Shown: positions 9,128 through 17,092, counted from the first letter of the stretch. The stretch is DNA of 64,000 nt from Actinoallomurus purpureus (GCF_024055795.1 NZ_JAMXMY010000030.1:1-64000); one strand, 5' to 3'. Program-made: numbers and translations. Notes: generated by a model not told the origin, from the sequence alone.

Positions 9128-9619
9128 CTAGTGCTCGGTGGCGTAGTCGAGTTGGAAGAGGAATGCCCAGTCGCCCCCGGAGGGATACTCTTCAGCCTGA
9201 AGCCAGGTGGGCTCTCCGCCCAGCCTGGCGTCGACGTCGTCCGTGAGATCCTTCGATGCGGGCATCAGTTCCACAGCCACATCGGCGCATATCGAAGGTC
9301 CTTCCGCCTCGGCCATCGTGGTGACGAATCCGGGTACGCGACCAGGCTGAACGATGAGCGCGTTCTCGCCGCCCTCGGGCTCCCAGGTGCCGTTGACGAA
9401 TTCGTCATCATCGGTCATGAAGAGGTATGCCAGCCGCAGTTTCTCACCGGGAATCTGGAACTGGCCCAGGAATTTCATCGGTCGGCCGAGCTGCCGGGAC
9501 AGCGGCCAGTGCGGCTCGGCCAGCCATGCTGGCTGACCGCCAAGCTTGGTGACCAGGTTGCGGATGGGCGCGCTCGACGGCTCCAGTACGAACGTGTGCG
9601 AAACGTTGGTGATAATCAC
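9128..9619 (-). CDS. DUF1963 (YwqG-like) family protein
   Basis: 163 aa, ATG at 9619. The N-terminal stretch TKLGGQPAWLAEPHWPLS and the following MKFLGQFQIPG are characteristic of DUF1963/YwqG proteins, cytoplasmic beta-rich proteins of unknown function. A second GGEPTWLQ repeat-like segment occurs near residue 133. At 163 aa it is shorter than the roughly 260-aa YwqG prototype but similar to short actinobacterial members. No partner gene. Confidence 0.7.
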   Translation of the reverse strand: MIITNVSHTFVLEPSSAPIRNLVTKLGGQPAWLAEPHWPLSRQLGRPMKFLGQFQIPGEKLRLAYLFMTDDDEFVNGTWEPEGGENALIVQPGRVPGFVTTMAEAEGPSICADVAVELMPASKDLTDDVDARLGGEPTWLQAEEYPSGGDWAFLFQLDYATEH

Positions 9620-9902
9620 CTGCCAGAGGTCAGCCTCCGTCTTTTATTACAGTAAGCCAAGGGCGATTCCAGGGTCCGCTGCTGATCGGTGGCTGGGACG
9701 CTATGTGATCGGCGGGACAGCGCGCATGGGGCGGCGGCCGATCGCCTGGACGGTCTCCTTGAGCTTGGAGCAGCGACGAGACCTGAGCTTGGCCATGCGA
9801 AACTGGCATCGGTGACCTTCTTGTCCTGATCGTGGCAGCGTGGAAACGCCCGTGATCACGGACAGAAGGTCATCCTCATTTTCATGTCACGCTAAGTAGC
9901 CG

Positions 9903-9967
9903 CAATCGATCCGGACATCAGGTGACGATAACCCCAGACGGGCAAACTTGAAATCGCCCTGGGGGAC
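9903..9967 (+). repeat. Direct repeat unit, copy 1
   Basis: This unit (ATCAGGTGACGATAACCCC ... AAATCGCCCTGGGG) recurs with a few mismatches at 10263-10327. It holds no ORF and may be an end of a lost mobile element. Confidence 0.6.
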
Positions 9968-9977
9968 CCTGTGTTTC

Positions 9978-10025
9978 CCCGCCGTCCGCTGAGACGAGAA
10001 AATTATCATCTCAGCGGACGGCGGG
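9978..10025. other. Perfect 17-bp hairpin
   Basis: CCCGCCGTCCGCTGAGA (9978-9994) pairs exactly with 10009-10025 around a 14-nt A/T-rich loop. No gene ends close enough to make it an obvious terminator. Confidence 0.6.
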
Positions 10026-10262
10026 TGAGGCGGTGACGTGCCGTCGGTGCCCATTACGTGGGCATTTATCACGCGAGGCCGGGCGATAGCGGGCGGTGTC
10101 GGCGCGGGTGTGCGCGGCGTCGGTGGTGACCGGCACCCCCCGGGCGGGTGTCCTCCACTCGGCGCGGCGAACCGCTGCCCGACCGGATCTCGGCGGGCGC
10201 CCGGCAACCGCGACAGCTCCTGCGGCGGATCGGCCGCCTACCGGTCACGCTACGCAGTCGCA

Positions 10263-10327
10263 CCTAATCCGGCATCAGGCGACAATAACCCCAGACGGGC
10301 AACCTTGAAATCGCCCTGGGGTCAGGG
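10263..10327 (+). repeat. Direct repeat unit, copy 2
   Basis: Second copy of the ~65-bp unit at 9903-9967 (ATCAGGCGACAATAACCCC ... AAATCGCCCTGGGG). The two copies bracket the 17-bp hairpin and about 300 bp of non-coding DNA. Confidence 0.6.
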
Positions 10328-10413
10328 CGAGGTCGAAAACGTCCGAGCGGACACCCGCGCGAGAATGTGGTGGAACGCGTACGAGGCCGCTGCGGATTGC
10401 CGCCTAGACTTTG

Positions 10414-10488
10414 GTGATCGTCCTCGGCCAGCAGCGACAATCCCTGAGCATCCAGCACGACGGCAGGGCCATCGAGGGACTGCACCAC
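10414..10488 (-). pseudogene. vapC-type PIN toxin remnant
   Basis: Read on the minus strand from a GTG pair at 10488/10485, about 25 codons give AVVLDAQGLSLLAEDD, the first strand and acidic Asp of a PIN-domain RNase toxin. After that the homology stops, so most of the catalytic domain is gone. It follows the VapB-like antitoxin gene, the normal order for a vapBC pair. Confidence 0.6.
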
Positions 10489-10546
10489 ACTCTCGCCGGA
10501 GCTTCGCGCGGCCTCAGCGGTGTGCGTCCGGCGACGTCGCTGCGGC

Positions 10547-10792
10547 TCACAGACCACCGATCTCAGCTTCGATGGCCGCCATCTCTTCGGTCGAGATGAC
10601 GCCGGCCCGCTGCTCATAGTCGGCGATCGCGCGGCGTAGCTTCTCTCGAGCCACCCACTGCGATAGAGCCTGGTCGGTGACAGACGAGAAACCACGAGGC
10701 CCGGCAAGTTCTTCGACCTCGGCTATGAGGCGTCGGCGTAGGGTCACCGACTTAGGGGCGGTCGTCTCGGGCGTCGAGCCGTGAGCCATCAT
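10547..10792 (-). CDS. VapB-like ribbon-helix-helix antitoxin (orphan)
   Basis: 81 aa. Residues about 13-40 (KSVTLRRRLIAEVEELAG followed by FSSVTDQALSQWV) have the pattern of a ribbon-helix-helix antitoxin, with a hydrophilic C-terminal tail ending EAEIGGL that would mask a toxin. The toxin gene directly downstream is reduced to a PIN fragment, leaving an orphan antitoxin. Start is ATG at 10792 or the next codon at 10789. Confidence 0.65.
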   Translation of the reverse strand: MMAHGSTPETTAPKSVTLRRRLIAEVEELAGPRGFSSVTDQALSQWVAREKLRRAIADYEQRAGVISTEEMAAIEAEIGGL

Positions 10793-10861
10793 TGCTCTGC
10801 GGTAGTGGTGGCGGTGTGCGTGCTGCTGGGCGACCTTTCCGCGTTCACTGGTGGCGGATCG

Positions 10862-11701
10862 TCAGGAGGCGATCGGATTGCCGGGCGAGTCGAGCCACAC
10901 GTGCTGCCCTGCGGGGGTCACGGTGACGCCGTACCTGGTGCAGTCGGGCCTGCCCGCTTCGATCCATCTCTCCTCGGCCTCCTGCATGGCGCGTGGCGTT
11001 ACCGGCTGGTCCCGCAACGGCATGAACGGCGAGGGTCCGACGAAACGGCCCTCCGCGATGCCGCCCGGCCGCACGATCAGGCGACACAAAGGCCAGTCCG
11101 GATGGAAAGTGGGCGCCCAGGGGACAAGGATCATCCCGGCTGGCCGAACCTGTTCTACCCACGCGATGGGGACGGTGTGCGCCGACGCGGTGGCGACGAT
11201 CCTGTCGTACGGTGCGCCTTGGGGGTGGCCCTCCTCGCCGTTTCCGGTGATTACCTGTACGGGATACCCGGCCACCTCCAACGCCCTGCGTGCGTGTTGT
11301 GCGGCTACCTCATCGATTTCGATCGAGATGACGTTCTCGGGGCCGAGCAGGTGTGCCAGAACGGCGGCGTTGTACCCGGTGCCCGTTCCGATTTCGAGGA
11401 CCCGCATGCCCGGCCGAAGCTCCAACGCGTCGATCACGCGAGCCATGATGTACGGCGCGCTGCTGGAACTGGTCGCCTCGACCCCCCGGCCCGTCGTCGC
11501 GTCGCACAGCTCCCTGGGGATGGCCGGATCGAAAGCGGTCCGCGTGACGATCGCATCGTCGGCGGCCACCTGCTCCCGCCAGCGCTCCGGGTCGTCGGTG
11601 CGCCGCAGGGGCACCAGCCAGCCATGCTCGTCCCGTACGAAGATCTGGTCCGGAACGAACGGCTCCCTGGGGACGGCCGTGAGGGCCTCCTGCGCGTTCA
11701 C
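10862..11701 (-). CDS. PIMT-like (protein-L-isoaspartate O-methyltransferase family) methyltransferase
   Basis: 279 aa, GTG start at 11701 overlapping the previous stop (GTGA), so it is translationally coupled. The central domain (about residues 80-195) is PIMT-like: substrate loop TSSSSAPYIMARVIDAL, motif I VLEIGTGTGYNAAVL, and SIEIDEVAA after strand 2. The N-terminal 80 residues and the C-terminal extension differ from the repair enzyme. Actinomycete genomes hold many such paralogues, often in modification systems. Its coupling to an anti-sigma-type ATPase gene argues for a regulatory or modification role, not housekeeping repair (inference). Confidence 0.75.
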   Translation of the reverse strand: MNAQEALTAVPREPFVPDQIFVRDEHGWLVPLRRTDDPERWREQVAADDAIVTRTAFDPAIPRELCDATTGRGVEATSSSSAPYIMARVIDALELRPGMRVLEIGTGTGYNAAVLAHLLGPENVISIEIDEVAAQHARRALEVAGYPVQVITGNGEEGHPQGAPYDRIVATASAHTVPIAWVEQVRPAGMILVPWAPTFHPDWPLCRLIVRPGGIAEGRFVGPSPFMPLRDQPVTPRAMQEAEERWIEAGRPDCTRYGVTVTPAGQHVWLDSPGNPIAS

Positions 11702-11823
11702 TGTTTGCCCTTTCCGTTACACAGAGCGCACGGAGCCCAGAATCGGTCTCCGTCGTTGCTCTTCCACGACCCCCCTTTGCCGTTGCAGGCGGAGCAGTCC
11801 ACTTGCTCGTTGTGCTTGCCCAT
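11698..11823 (-). CDS. Possible internally initiated 41-aa CxxCxGxG protein
   Basis: The ATG at 11823 is in frame with the ATPase gene and preceded by CTAAAGGAGGAAACAGCA, the best ribosome-binding site in this operon. Translation from it would yield a free 41-aa double CxxCxGKG protein. Standalone proteins of this type exist (anti-TRAP has one DnaJ-like cysteine module). Whether it is made alone, only as a fusion, or both cannot be decided from sequence. Confidence 0.5.
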   Translation of the reverse strand: MGKHNEQVDCSACNGKGGSWKSNDGDRFWAPCALCNGKGKQ

Positions 11824-12333
11824 GATTGCTGTTTCCTCCTTTAGCTCGGCTGCGGTCAGTGTGACGCCGGGTGCGGCGATGAGCGCGTGGACGGTCTTGT
11901 CGACTTCGGTGTAACTGACCCAGCGGGCCGTGGCGTACGTGTCGACGATCCCCAGGCCCCAGCCGTTCGCCGGCGCCGGATTCGGCTGGAAGGGGCGTGG
12001 GTCGGGGTCCGTAACGTAGAGGTGCACGTACCGGTCGGTGGCGAGAACGCCGAATCGCAGGGGGAGATCCCGGGCCTCCCATCGCTGGACCTCGGTCGCG
12101 GCGCGCCGGGCGTTCGTTACGAGTTCCGAGACGACCAGCACGATGTCGTCCGCGTGGCCGGGACCGGTGACGTGCTCCGCGATGACGTCGGCGGCGAAGC
12201 GTCTGGCCTTGGCCACCGACGCACGGCTGACGCTCAGTGCGATCCATGACGGCCGGAGAATCGCCGGAGCGGGCATCACGGCGGCCAGAGGGTCGGCGGC
12301 TGCCGCGAGTCGAGGTTCGTTGAGGGTCATCAT
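11698..12333 (-). CDS. GHKL ATPase (anti-sigma-kinase type) with C-terminal CxxCxGxG zinc-finger-like tail
   Basis: 211 aa from the ATG at 12333. Residues about 30-165 are a HATPase_c domain of the RsbW/SpoIIAB-like type: N-box SELVTNARRAA and G-box GWGLGIVDTYA. The last 41 residues carry two CxxCxGKG motifs (CSACNGKG and CALCNGKG), like a DnaJ or anti-TRAP cysteine-rich module. A strong Shine-Dalgarno (AAAGGAGGAAA) lies inside the frame 7 nt before an internal ATG at 11823, so the tail may also be made separately. It is divergent from the XRE/DUF5753 gene at 12443. Confidence 0.75.
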   Translation of the reverse strand: MMTLNEPRLAAAADPLAAVMPAPAILRPSWIALSVSRASVAKARRFAADVIAEHVTGPGHADDIVLVVSELVTNARRAATEVQRWEARDLPLRFGVLATDRYVHLYVTDPDPRPFQPNPAPANGWGLGIVDTYATARWVSYTEVDKTVHALIAAPGVTLTAAELKEETAIMGKHNEQVDCSACNGKGGSWKSNDGDRFWAPCALCNGKGKQ

Positions 12334-12442
12334 CGTTACCCATCGCTCTTCTCTCGCCACTTTCTGTGTTCACCGGACAGCATGCGCCTCGCCTGGCTAC
12401 TTTGACCAGGAGAGTTCATGAAATTCAACGAGAGGAGTCACG

Positions 12443-13252
12443 ATGCGCTACCGCAGTGGATTCGATCCGGACCGCAACCTGTGGGACTTAATCGCTTTCG
12501 ACCTCAGGAAACAGCGCGAAGAGCGCGACATATCCCTCGCCGTCGTCGGCGAGATCATCGGCCGAGACCGGTCTCTGGTCGCCTACGTTGAATCCGGCAA
12601 GACGAAGCTGCAGGCGAAACACGCAGTAAAGATCGATGACGCCTGGCGCACCGGCGGCCTCTACACCCGCCTGGTCAGATTCGCCAAGCTCGGGCACGAC
12701 ATCAGCTGGCTCGCGACCCACCTGGAGTTGGAGGCCAGTGCAGACGAACTCCGTAGCTGGAATCTCGGCTGGATGCCTGGCCTCTTCCAGACCGAGAACT
12801 ACGCCCGTGCGATGTTCGAGGCGGCGGGAACCGAGGGAGCGGAAGCGGGGACCAAGGCCCGGGTCGAGCGGCAGCAATGCCTTCACCGCACCCCTCCGCC
12901 CCGCGTGTGGGCGATCATCGACGAATATGTGATCACTCAACCCGTCGGCTCCGCCGAGATCATGCGTGACCAGCTCGCTCACGTAATCGATCTGGCCAAA
13001 CGTCCGCATATCGGCGTGCGTGTGGTGCCGCAGTCCGTTGGCGCCCATGCCGGTCGGGACGGCTCCTTCAAGATCATGACTGTTGGTGGAGCGGATTCGG
13101 TCTACACGATCGCGCCCGGTGGTGGACGGCTCATACAGGACGCAACCGAGACAAATTCCTACCGAGTGTGGTTCGATCTCATCGGCGACGTCGCATTGCC
13201 CAAAGACGCTTCGTTGGACCTGCTCGTACAAGCGATGGGACGATTCTCATGA
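12443..13252 (+). CDS. XRE-family regulator with DUF5753 (Scr1-type)
   Basis: 269 aa, ATG at 12443 with GAGAGGAG upstream. Residues about 15-70 form an HTH_XRE (SLAVVGEIIGRDRSLVAYVESGK); residues about 85-265 are the DUF5753 domain typical of actinomycete pleiotropic regulators, with the LGWMPGLFQTENYARAMF signature. These proteins commonly sit beside a DUF397 gene and an anti-sigma-type ATPase, exactly as here, and act as antitoxin-like or developmental regulators. The next gene overlaps by ATGA. Confidence 0.88.
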   Translation: MRYRSGFDPDRNLWDLIAFDLRKQREERDISLAVVGEIIGRDRSLVAYVESGKTKLQAKHAVKIDDAWRTGGLYTRLVRFAKLGHDISWLATHLELEASADELRSWNLGWMPGLFQTENYARAMFEAAGTEGAEAGTKARVERQQCLHRTPPPRVWAIIDEYVITQPVGSAEIMRDQLAHVIDLAKRPHIGVRVVPQSVGAHAGRDGSFKIMTVGGADSVYTIAPGGGRLIQDATETNSYRVWFDLIGDVALPKDASLDLLVQAMGRFS

Positions 13253-13380
13253 CGATCTGGAGGAAGTCCAGCCGCAGCGAGAGCACCATCACCCAGGGCG
13301 ACTGTGTCGAGGTCGCTCAGATGACCCGTCCGACCTCGGCCCGGCCGCGGTCCGAGGAGTGCGCTACCGAGCGCGGTTGA
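13249..13380 (+). CDS. Truncated DUF397 protein
   Basis: 43 aa, overlapping the XRE stop by ATGA. It begins with the DUF397 hallmark WRKSSRS and reaches GDCVEVAQM, but then diverges into a Pro/Arg/Ser tail, lacking the conserved RDSK...F..W.AF half of the usual ~60-aa protein. It looks like a gene whose 3' half was lost by frameshift or deletion. Confidence 0.7.
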   Translation: MTIWRKSSRSESTITQGDCVEVAQMTRPTSARPRSEECATERG

Positions 13381-13431
13381 GCTTCTGTGTGCGTTTGACC
13401 GCGCTGATATCAAGGTTGCAGGCTGGTCCGC

Positions 13432-13821
13432 GTGATCTTCACACAGGCGGAACTTGACTATCTGACCAGCCAGCACCTCGGTCGCCTGGCCACCGTCTCT
13501 GCGGCTGGTCAGGTGCAGAACAACCCCGTGAATTTCTTTGTGGACGCCGCTGCGGGCACGATCACGATCGGCGGCGGCGCGCTGGGAGCGTCCAAGAAGT
13601 TCAGGAACGTCCAGGAAGGCAGCACCGTGTCGTTCGTCGTGGACGACCTGGCCTCGGTGGACCCATGGGTGCCGCGCGGCATCGAGATCCGAGGTTCGGC
13701 GGTGGCTCTGACGGATCATGAGCCGCCGATGCCGGGCTTTTCTCGGGAGATCATCACGATCACGCCCCGCCAGATCATTTCTTGGGGGTTGGACGGGGCC
13801 AGGTCGAGCCGCAAGGTGTGA
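13432..13821 (+). CDS. PPOX-class F420-dependent oxidoreductase
   Basis: 129 aa, GTG start at 13432. The split-barrel FMN/F420-binding fold of the pyridoxamine 5'-phosphate-oxidase-like family is indicated by LGRLATVSAAGQVQNNPVNF at the N-terminus and by SWGLDG near the C-terminus. Members of this actinobacterial subgroup use deazaflavin F420H2 to reduce diverse substrates. Single gene; substrate unknown. Confidence 0.8.
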   Translation: MIFTQAELDYLTSQHLGRLATVSAAGQVQNNPVNFFVDAAAGTITIGGGALGASKKFRNVQEGSTVSFVVDDLASVDPWVPRGIEIRGSAVALTDHEPPMPGFSREIITITPRQIISWGLDGARSSRKV

Positions 13822-13958
13822 AAGCTCGTGGCCAGGAGGTCGGGGTGGATTCTCGGTGTCGGTAGGCGGTTCCTGGTGCGGCCCATCACGGCCGCGCCCC
13901 GGCCGTGCTCGTCAGCGGCGATGAAGCGCTCGTGATCACGAACGCTAGGATTTAGAGC

Positions 13959-14411
13959 GTGCTCGAAGTCAGGCCGCAGCCGGAATCCGGGCCCGCCCGC
14001 TCCAACGCCCAGGCGGGCCTGAGCATCGCCGAGGCCGCTCGCCGCACCGGGGTCAGCGTGCACACGCTCCGTTACTACGAACGCGCCGGCCTGGTTGTCA
14101 CCCCCGTCGAACGAACCCACGGCGGCCAGCGGCGTTACTGCCAGCTCGACCTCGACTGGATCACCGTCTGCACCAAGCTGCGCGCCACCGGGATGCCCAT
14201 CAGGGTCATCCGCCGCTATGCCCAGCTCGTATCCGCCGGGCACGGTAACGAGCGGGAACGACTCGCCCTCATGGAGGCCCACCGCGCCGACGTGCTGGCC
14301 AAACTCGCTGAGCTGCAGGAGAACCTCGAGCTCATCGACCACAAGATCGACGTCTACCGGGGCCGGCTCGCCGCCGGTGACGCCGACCGACTATGGGCGC
14401 CCACCCGCTGA
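13959..14411 (+). CDS. MerR-family regulator
   Basis: 150 aa, GTG at 13959. Residues about 20-90 form the MerR HTH (LSIAEAARRTGVSVHTLRYYERAGLV, with GQRRYCQLDLDWI), followed by a coiled-coil helix (about 100-140) for dimerisation. There is no Cys cluster for metal sensing. Regulators of this group often control nearby reductase genes; the PPOX gene lies just upstream on the same strand, but no link is proven. Confidence 0.85.
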   Translation: MLEVRPQPESGPARSNAQAGLSIAEAARRTGVSVHTLRYYERAGLVVTPVERTHGGQRRYCQLDLDWITVCTKLRATGMPIRVIRRYAQLVSAGHGNERERLALMEAHRADVLAKLAELQENLELIDHKIDVYRGRLAAGDADRLWAPTR

Positions 14412-14715
14412 TCACTCCTCTCCAGCGTCAGTACCGAGGGCAGGCCGCTGTCCGGGTGCAGCCGCAGCAACTGGTAGGCCACGTCCCCGGCAGTGACGTT
14501 TCAGTATCGGATCGGCTATACCGGTGGCGGTCGGTCATTCTTTGGGCGGCGGCAAATCTTCGCAAGGGCTGGCACTTAACGCAGATTGCCGAGTATTTTG
14601 TCCGTCACAAATCATAAGGTCCGCTCGCTCAGCCGTGTTCGCCGAGCATTTGGAACGCCGGAGAGGCCGGAAAAATCGGTGGCTTTGGTGGTTCGGGTCG
14701 ATTACGTTGCGCGCC
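14412..14715. other. Non-coding gap containing a half copy of the palindromic repeat
   Basis: No gene is supported. Bases about 14619-14660 match the 3' half of the ~90-bp repeat (TCCGCTCGCTCA, TGTTCGCCGAGCATT), here degenerate after GCATT. The 5' half is missing. Confidence 0.55.
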
Positions 14716-15783
14716 ATGGCGGAGATTCAGGGCACCTGCGACGGTCGGTTCGGCAAAGTGGCTGAGGCGCTGGCGGCCTCGCTGGACGCCGAGGACGTCG
14801 GTGCCTCTGCGGCGGTGTACGTGGACGGCGAGCCGGTCGTCGACATCTGGGGCGGGCACGTCGACGCCGCTCGTACGGTCCCCTGGGAGCGCGACACCAT
14901 CACGAACGTCTGGTCCACGACCAAGACGATGGTCGCGCTGTGCGCGTTGGTCCTCGCTGACAGCGGTGAGCTGGACCTGGACGCACCGGTCGCCCGCTAC
15001 TGGCCCGAGTTCGCGGCTGCGGGGAAGCAGGACGTGCTGGTCCGGCACCTGCTCGGTCATACCGCAGGCCTGCCGACCTTCGGTGAGCCGACCACGGTGG
15101 CGGACCTTTACTCGTGGCCGACCGTCACGGCGCGGCTGGCCGCGCAGGCTCCGGAATGGGAGCCGGGCGCTGCGGCCGGCTATCACTCGATCACCTTCGG
15201 CTTCCTGGTCGGCGAGGTCGTCCGTCGCGTCACCGGACGCAGCGTAGGGACCTTCTTCGCCGAGGAGGTCGCCGGACCGCTGGGTGCCGACTTCCACATC
15301 GGGCTGCCGGCCGAGTACGACGATCGCGTCGCTCCCCTGATCCCCGATCCCCAGGGGGACAGGCCGGTGGGGTTCCCGGTCGGGGTGTCCGATGCCAACA
15401 CCCTGGCCTGGCGGCGCGCCGAGTTGCCCGCCATAGGCGGGTACGGCAATGCGCGCTCGGTCGGGGCGGTGCAGTCGGTGCTGTGCTGCGGAGGTGCGGT
15501 GCGCGGCGTACGGCTGTTGTCGGAGGCCGGCTGTGAGCGGGTCTTCGAGGAGCAGTTCCGTGGCGAGGACCGCGTCCTCGGCATGCCGATCCGCTGGGGG
15601 ATGGGCTACCGACTGGAGAACCGCACGTGCTCGTGGGGCGGGTGGGGCGGTTCACTGGTGCTGGTCGACTTCGATCGTCGGATGACCGTGTCGTACGTGA
15701 TGAACCAGATTCTCTGGGAGGACGGCTACACCCGGGCGCTCAGCGTGGTGCTGGCCGCATACGACGCGATCGCCCAGCCCTGA
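14716..15783 (+). CDS. Class C beta-lactamase-fold serine hydrolase/esterase
   Basis: 355 aa from the ATG at 14716; the frame is open to 14524 but that extension covers the repeat remnant. The active-site SxxK is Ser67-Thr-Thr-Lys70 in NVWSTTKTM, and Tyr156-His-Ser in AGYHSITFG fills the YxN position. This pattern is typical of the EstB-like esterases and D-aminopeptidase-type members rather than of true cephalosporinases. No signal peptide, so it is cytoplasmic and probably an esterase. Single gene convergent with the M56 peptidase gene. Confidence 0.85.
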   Translation: MAEIQGTCDGRFGKVAEALAASLDAEDVGASAAVYVDGEPVVDIWGGHVDAARTVPWERDTITNVWSTTKTMVALCALVLADSGELDLDAPVARYWPEFAAAGKQDVLVRHLLGHTAGLPTFGEPTTVADLYSWPTVTARLAAQAPEWEPGAAAGYHSITFGFLVGEVVRRVTGRSVGTFFAEEVAGPLGADFHIGLPAEYDDRVAPLIPDPQGDRPVGFPVGVSDANTLAWRRAELPAIGGYGNARSVGAVQSVLCCGGAVRGVRLLSEAGCERVFEEQFRGEDRVLGMPIRWGMGYRLENRTCSWGGWGGSLVLVDFDRRMTVSYVMNQILWEDGYTRALSVVLAAYDAIAQP

Positions 15784-15789
15784 CGCGTA

Positions 15790-16707
15790 TCAGGCGGGGA
15801 TGGCGTAGAGGATCAGGGGGAGGACGGCGACGAGGGTGGCGCCGGCCAGCATCGCGCCGCGCAGGGGGCGGGGGAGCGGGGCCGGGGACAGCAGTCGCCG
15901 TACGCGTACGACGATCGGGCTGGTCTCGTCGGCCGTGGCGGTGCCGGTGGCGCCCAGGGTGCCGGCCGGGGTCGGGGCCGGGCGGGCGGCGGCGAACCGC
16001 AGCAGCGCGGTGGCCAGCTCCTTCGCCGGACGGTGGCGGCGGGCGCGGTCGTCGGCGGCCATCTCGACCAGCAGCTCCACCGCGTCGAGGGTGCGGCCGA
16101 CCATGCGCGACTGCGGGAAGATCCGGCGCAGCGACGTGAAGGGCAGCAGGACGAGGTCGTGGCGCTCGCGGACGTGCGCGCGCTCGTGGTCGAGCACGGC
16201 GGCCAGCTCGTACGGGCCGAGGATCTCCAGCGTGCCGGCGCTGACCACGACCTTGGACGAGCGGACGCCGGGGACGCAGTAGGCGGCCGCCGCCGGATGG
16301 TCGAGCACGAGGGTGCCGGGCATCTCCGGGTCGCCGTGCGCCACCAGGGCGAGCAGGGCCCGGTGCCGCCGCCGCGCGCGGAACACGCCGACGATCGCGA
16401 CCAGCAGCATGGCGATGAGCAGAAGCATGAACAGCAGGCCGGCGGCGACCGAGGCGATCCGCACCGGCGACAGAGCCTGCGGGTCCGCGAAGAAACGGGC
16501 GACACCGACGACGACGCCCTGACCGTACGGTGCCACGCCGAAGCCCAGGAGGGTGCCGATGGAGGCCAGCCCCCAGGCGAGGCCGAGGGCCTGCCAGAGG
16601 ACGATCGCGGTACGCGGGGTCCGCCACGTCCACCGGGCGTGCGTCAGCCGGTGGGCGCCGAGTGCGCTACCGGCCGCCACCAGGGCGAGTAGGGCCGTGC
16701 CGGTCAT
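15790..16707 (-). CDS. M56-family membrane metallopeptidase (BlaR1/MecR1-like)
   Basis: 305 aa. Three or four TM segments (about 1-20, 35-60, 85-108 and a C-terminal helix near 283-303) flank a cytoplasmic peptidase domain with the zinc motif H174-E-R-A-H178 in LDHERAHVRERH and a downstream VEMAADDRAR helix supplying the third ligand. No extracellular penicillin-binding sensor domain is attached. It follows the blaI gene by 6 nt, so the pair is an operon in which the peptidase probably inactivates BlaI, as in BlaR1/BlaI and the mycobacterial Rv1845c/Rv1846c pair. Confidence 0.87.
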   Translation of the reverse strand: MTGTALLALVAAGSALGAHRLTHARWTWRTPRTAIVLWQALGLAWGLASIGTLLGFGVAPYGQGVVVGVARFFADPQALSPVRIASVAAGLLFMLLLIAMLLVAIVGVFRARRRHRALLALVAHGDPEMPGTLVLDHPAAAAYCVPGVRSSKVVVSAGTLEILGPYELAAVLDHERAHVRERHDLVLLPFTSLRRIFPQSRMVGRTLDAVELLVEMAADDRARRHRPAKELATALLRFAAARPAPTPAGTLGATGTATADETSPIVVRVRRLLSPAPLPRPLRGAMLAGATLVAVLPLILYAIPA

Positions 16708-16713
16708 GCCGGG

Positions 16714-17082
16714 TTATGTCCCTTCCACCTCGTCGAGCACGCGGCGCAGGAGATCCGCCTCGTCACCCGAGACCGAGCGTGCGAAGTACGCCAGCGCGGC
16801 GTCGCGGTCGCCCGTCATGTTAAGCGCGCCCAGCATGAGCTCGGCGACGTACGCCTCTTTCGTTGCCACCGGACGGTAGCGCCAGGCGCGTCCTTCCCTC
16901 TCGCGAACCAGAAAACCTTTTTTGGCCAGCCGGTCCAGGACGGTCATGACCGTGGTGTGCGCGAGGTCGCGTTCGTCGGCCAGGGCGCGGCCCACCTCAC
17001 GGGCGGTCGCGCCGTTGTCCCGGTCCCACAGGACCTCCATGACCGTGCGTTCAAGCTCTCCGAGACCCTTCACGGGATGCAT
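16714..17082 (-). CDS. blaI: BlaI/MecI/CopY-family repressor
   Basis: 122 aa from the ATG at 17082, the start matching family length; the frame is open further but crosses the operator. Winged HTH signature LGELERTVMEVLWDRDNG and HTTVMTVLDRLAKKGFL are diagnostic of the BlaI family; the C-terminal part is the dimerisation region that the partner protease cleaves. It lies 46 bp from the divergent cydA start with a BlaI-type operator in between, so it very likely represses both its own operon and cydAB. Confidence 0.9.
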   Translation of the reverse strand: MHPVKGLGELERTVMEVLWDRDNGATAREVGRALADERDLAHTTVMTVLDRLAKKGFLVREREGRAWRYRPVATKEAYVAELMLGALNMTGDRDAALAYFARSVSGDEADLLRRVLDEVEGT

Positions 17083-17092
17083 CCTATCGTTC

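Larger units (their letters stand above)
9620..10546. other. Long gene-poor stretch with inverted and direct repeats
   Basis: No intact gene is supported here. It contains an imperfect inverted repeat (9812-9831 with 9854-9872), a perfect 17-bp hairpin (9978-9994 with 10009-10025, loop of 14 nt), a ~65-bp direct repeat (about 9903-9967 and 10263-10327) and a 25-codon PIN-domain remnant. The structure suggests decayed insertion-sequence ends. Confidence 0.5.
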
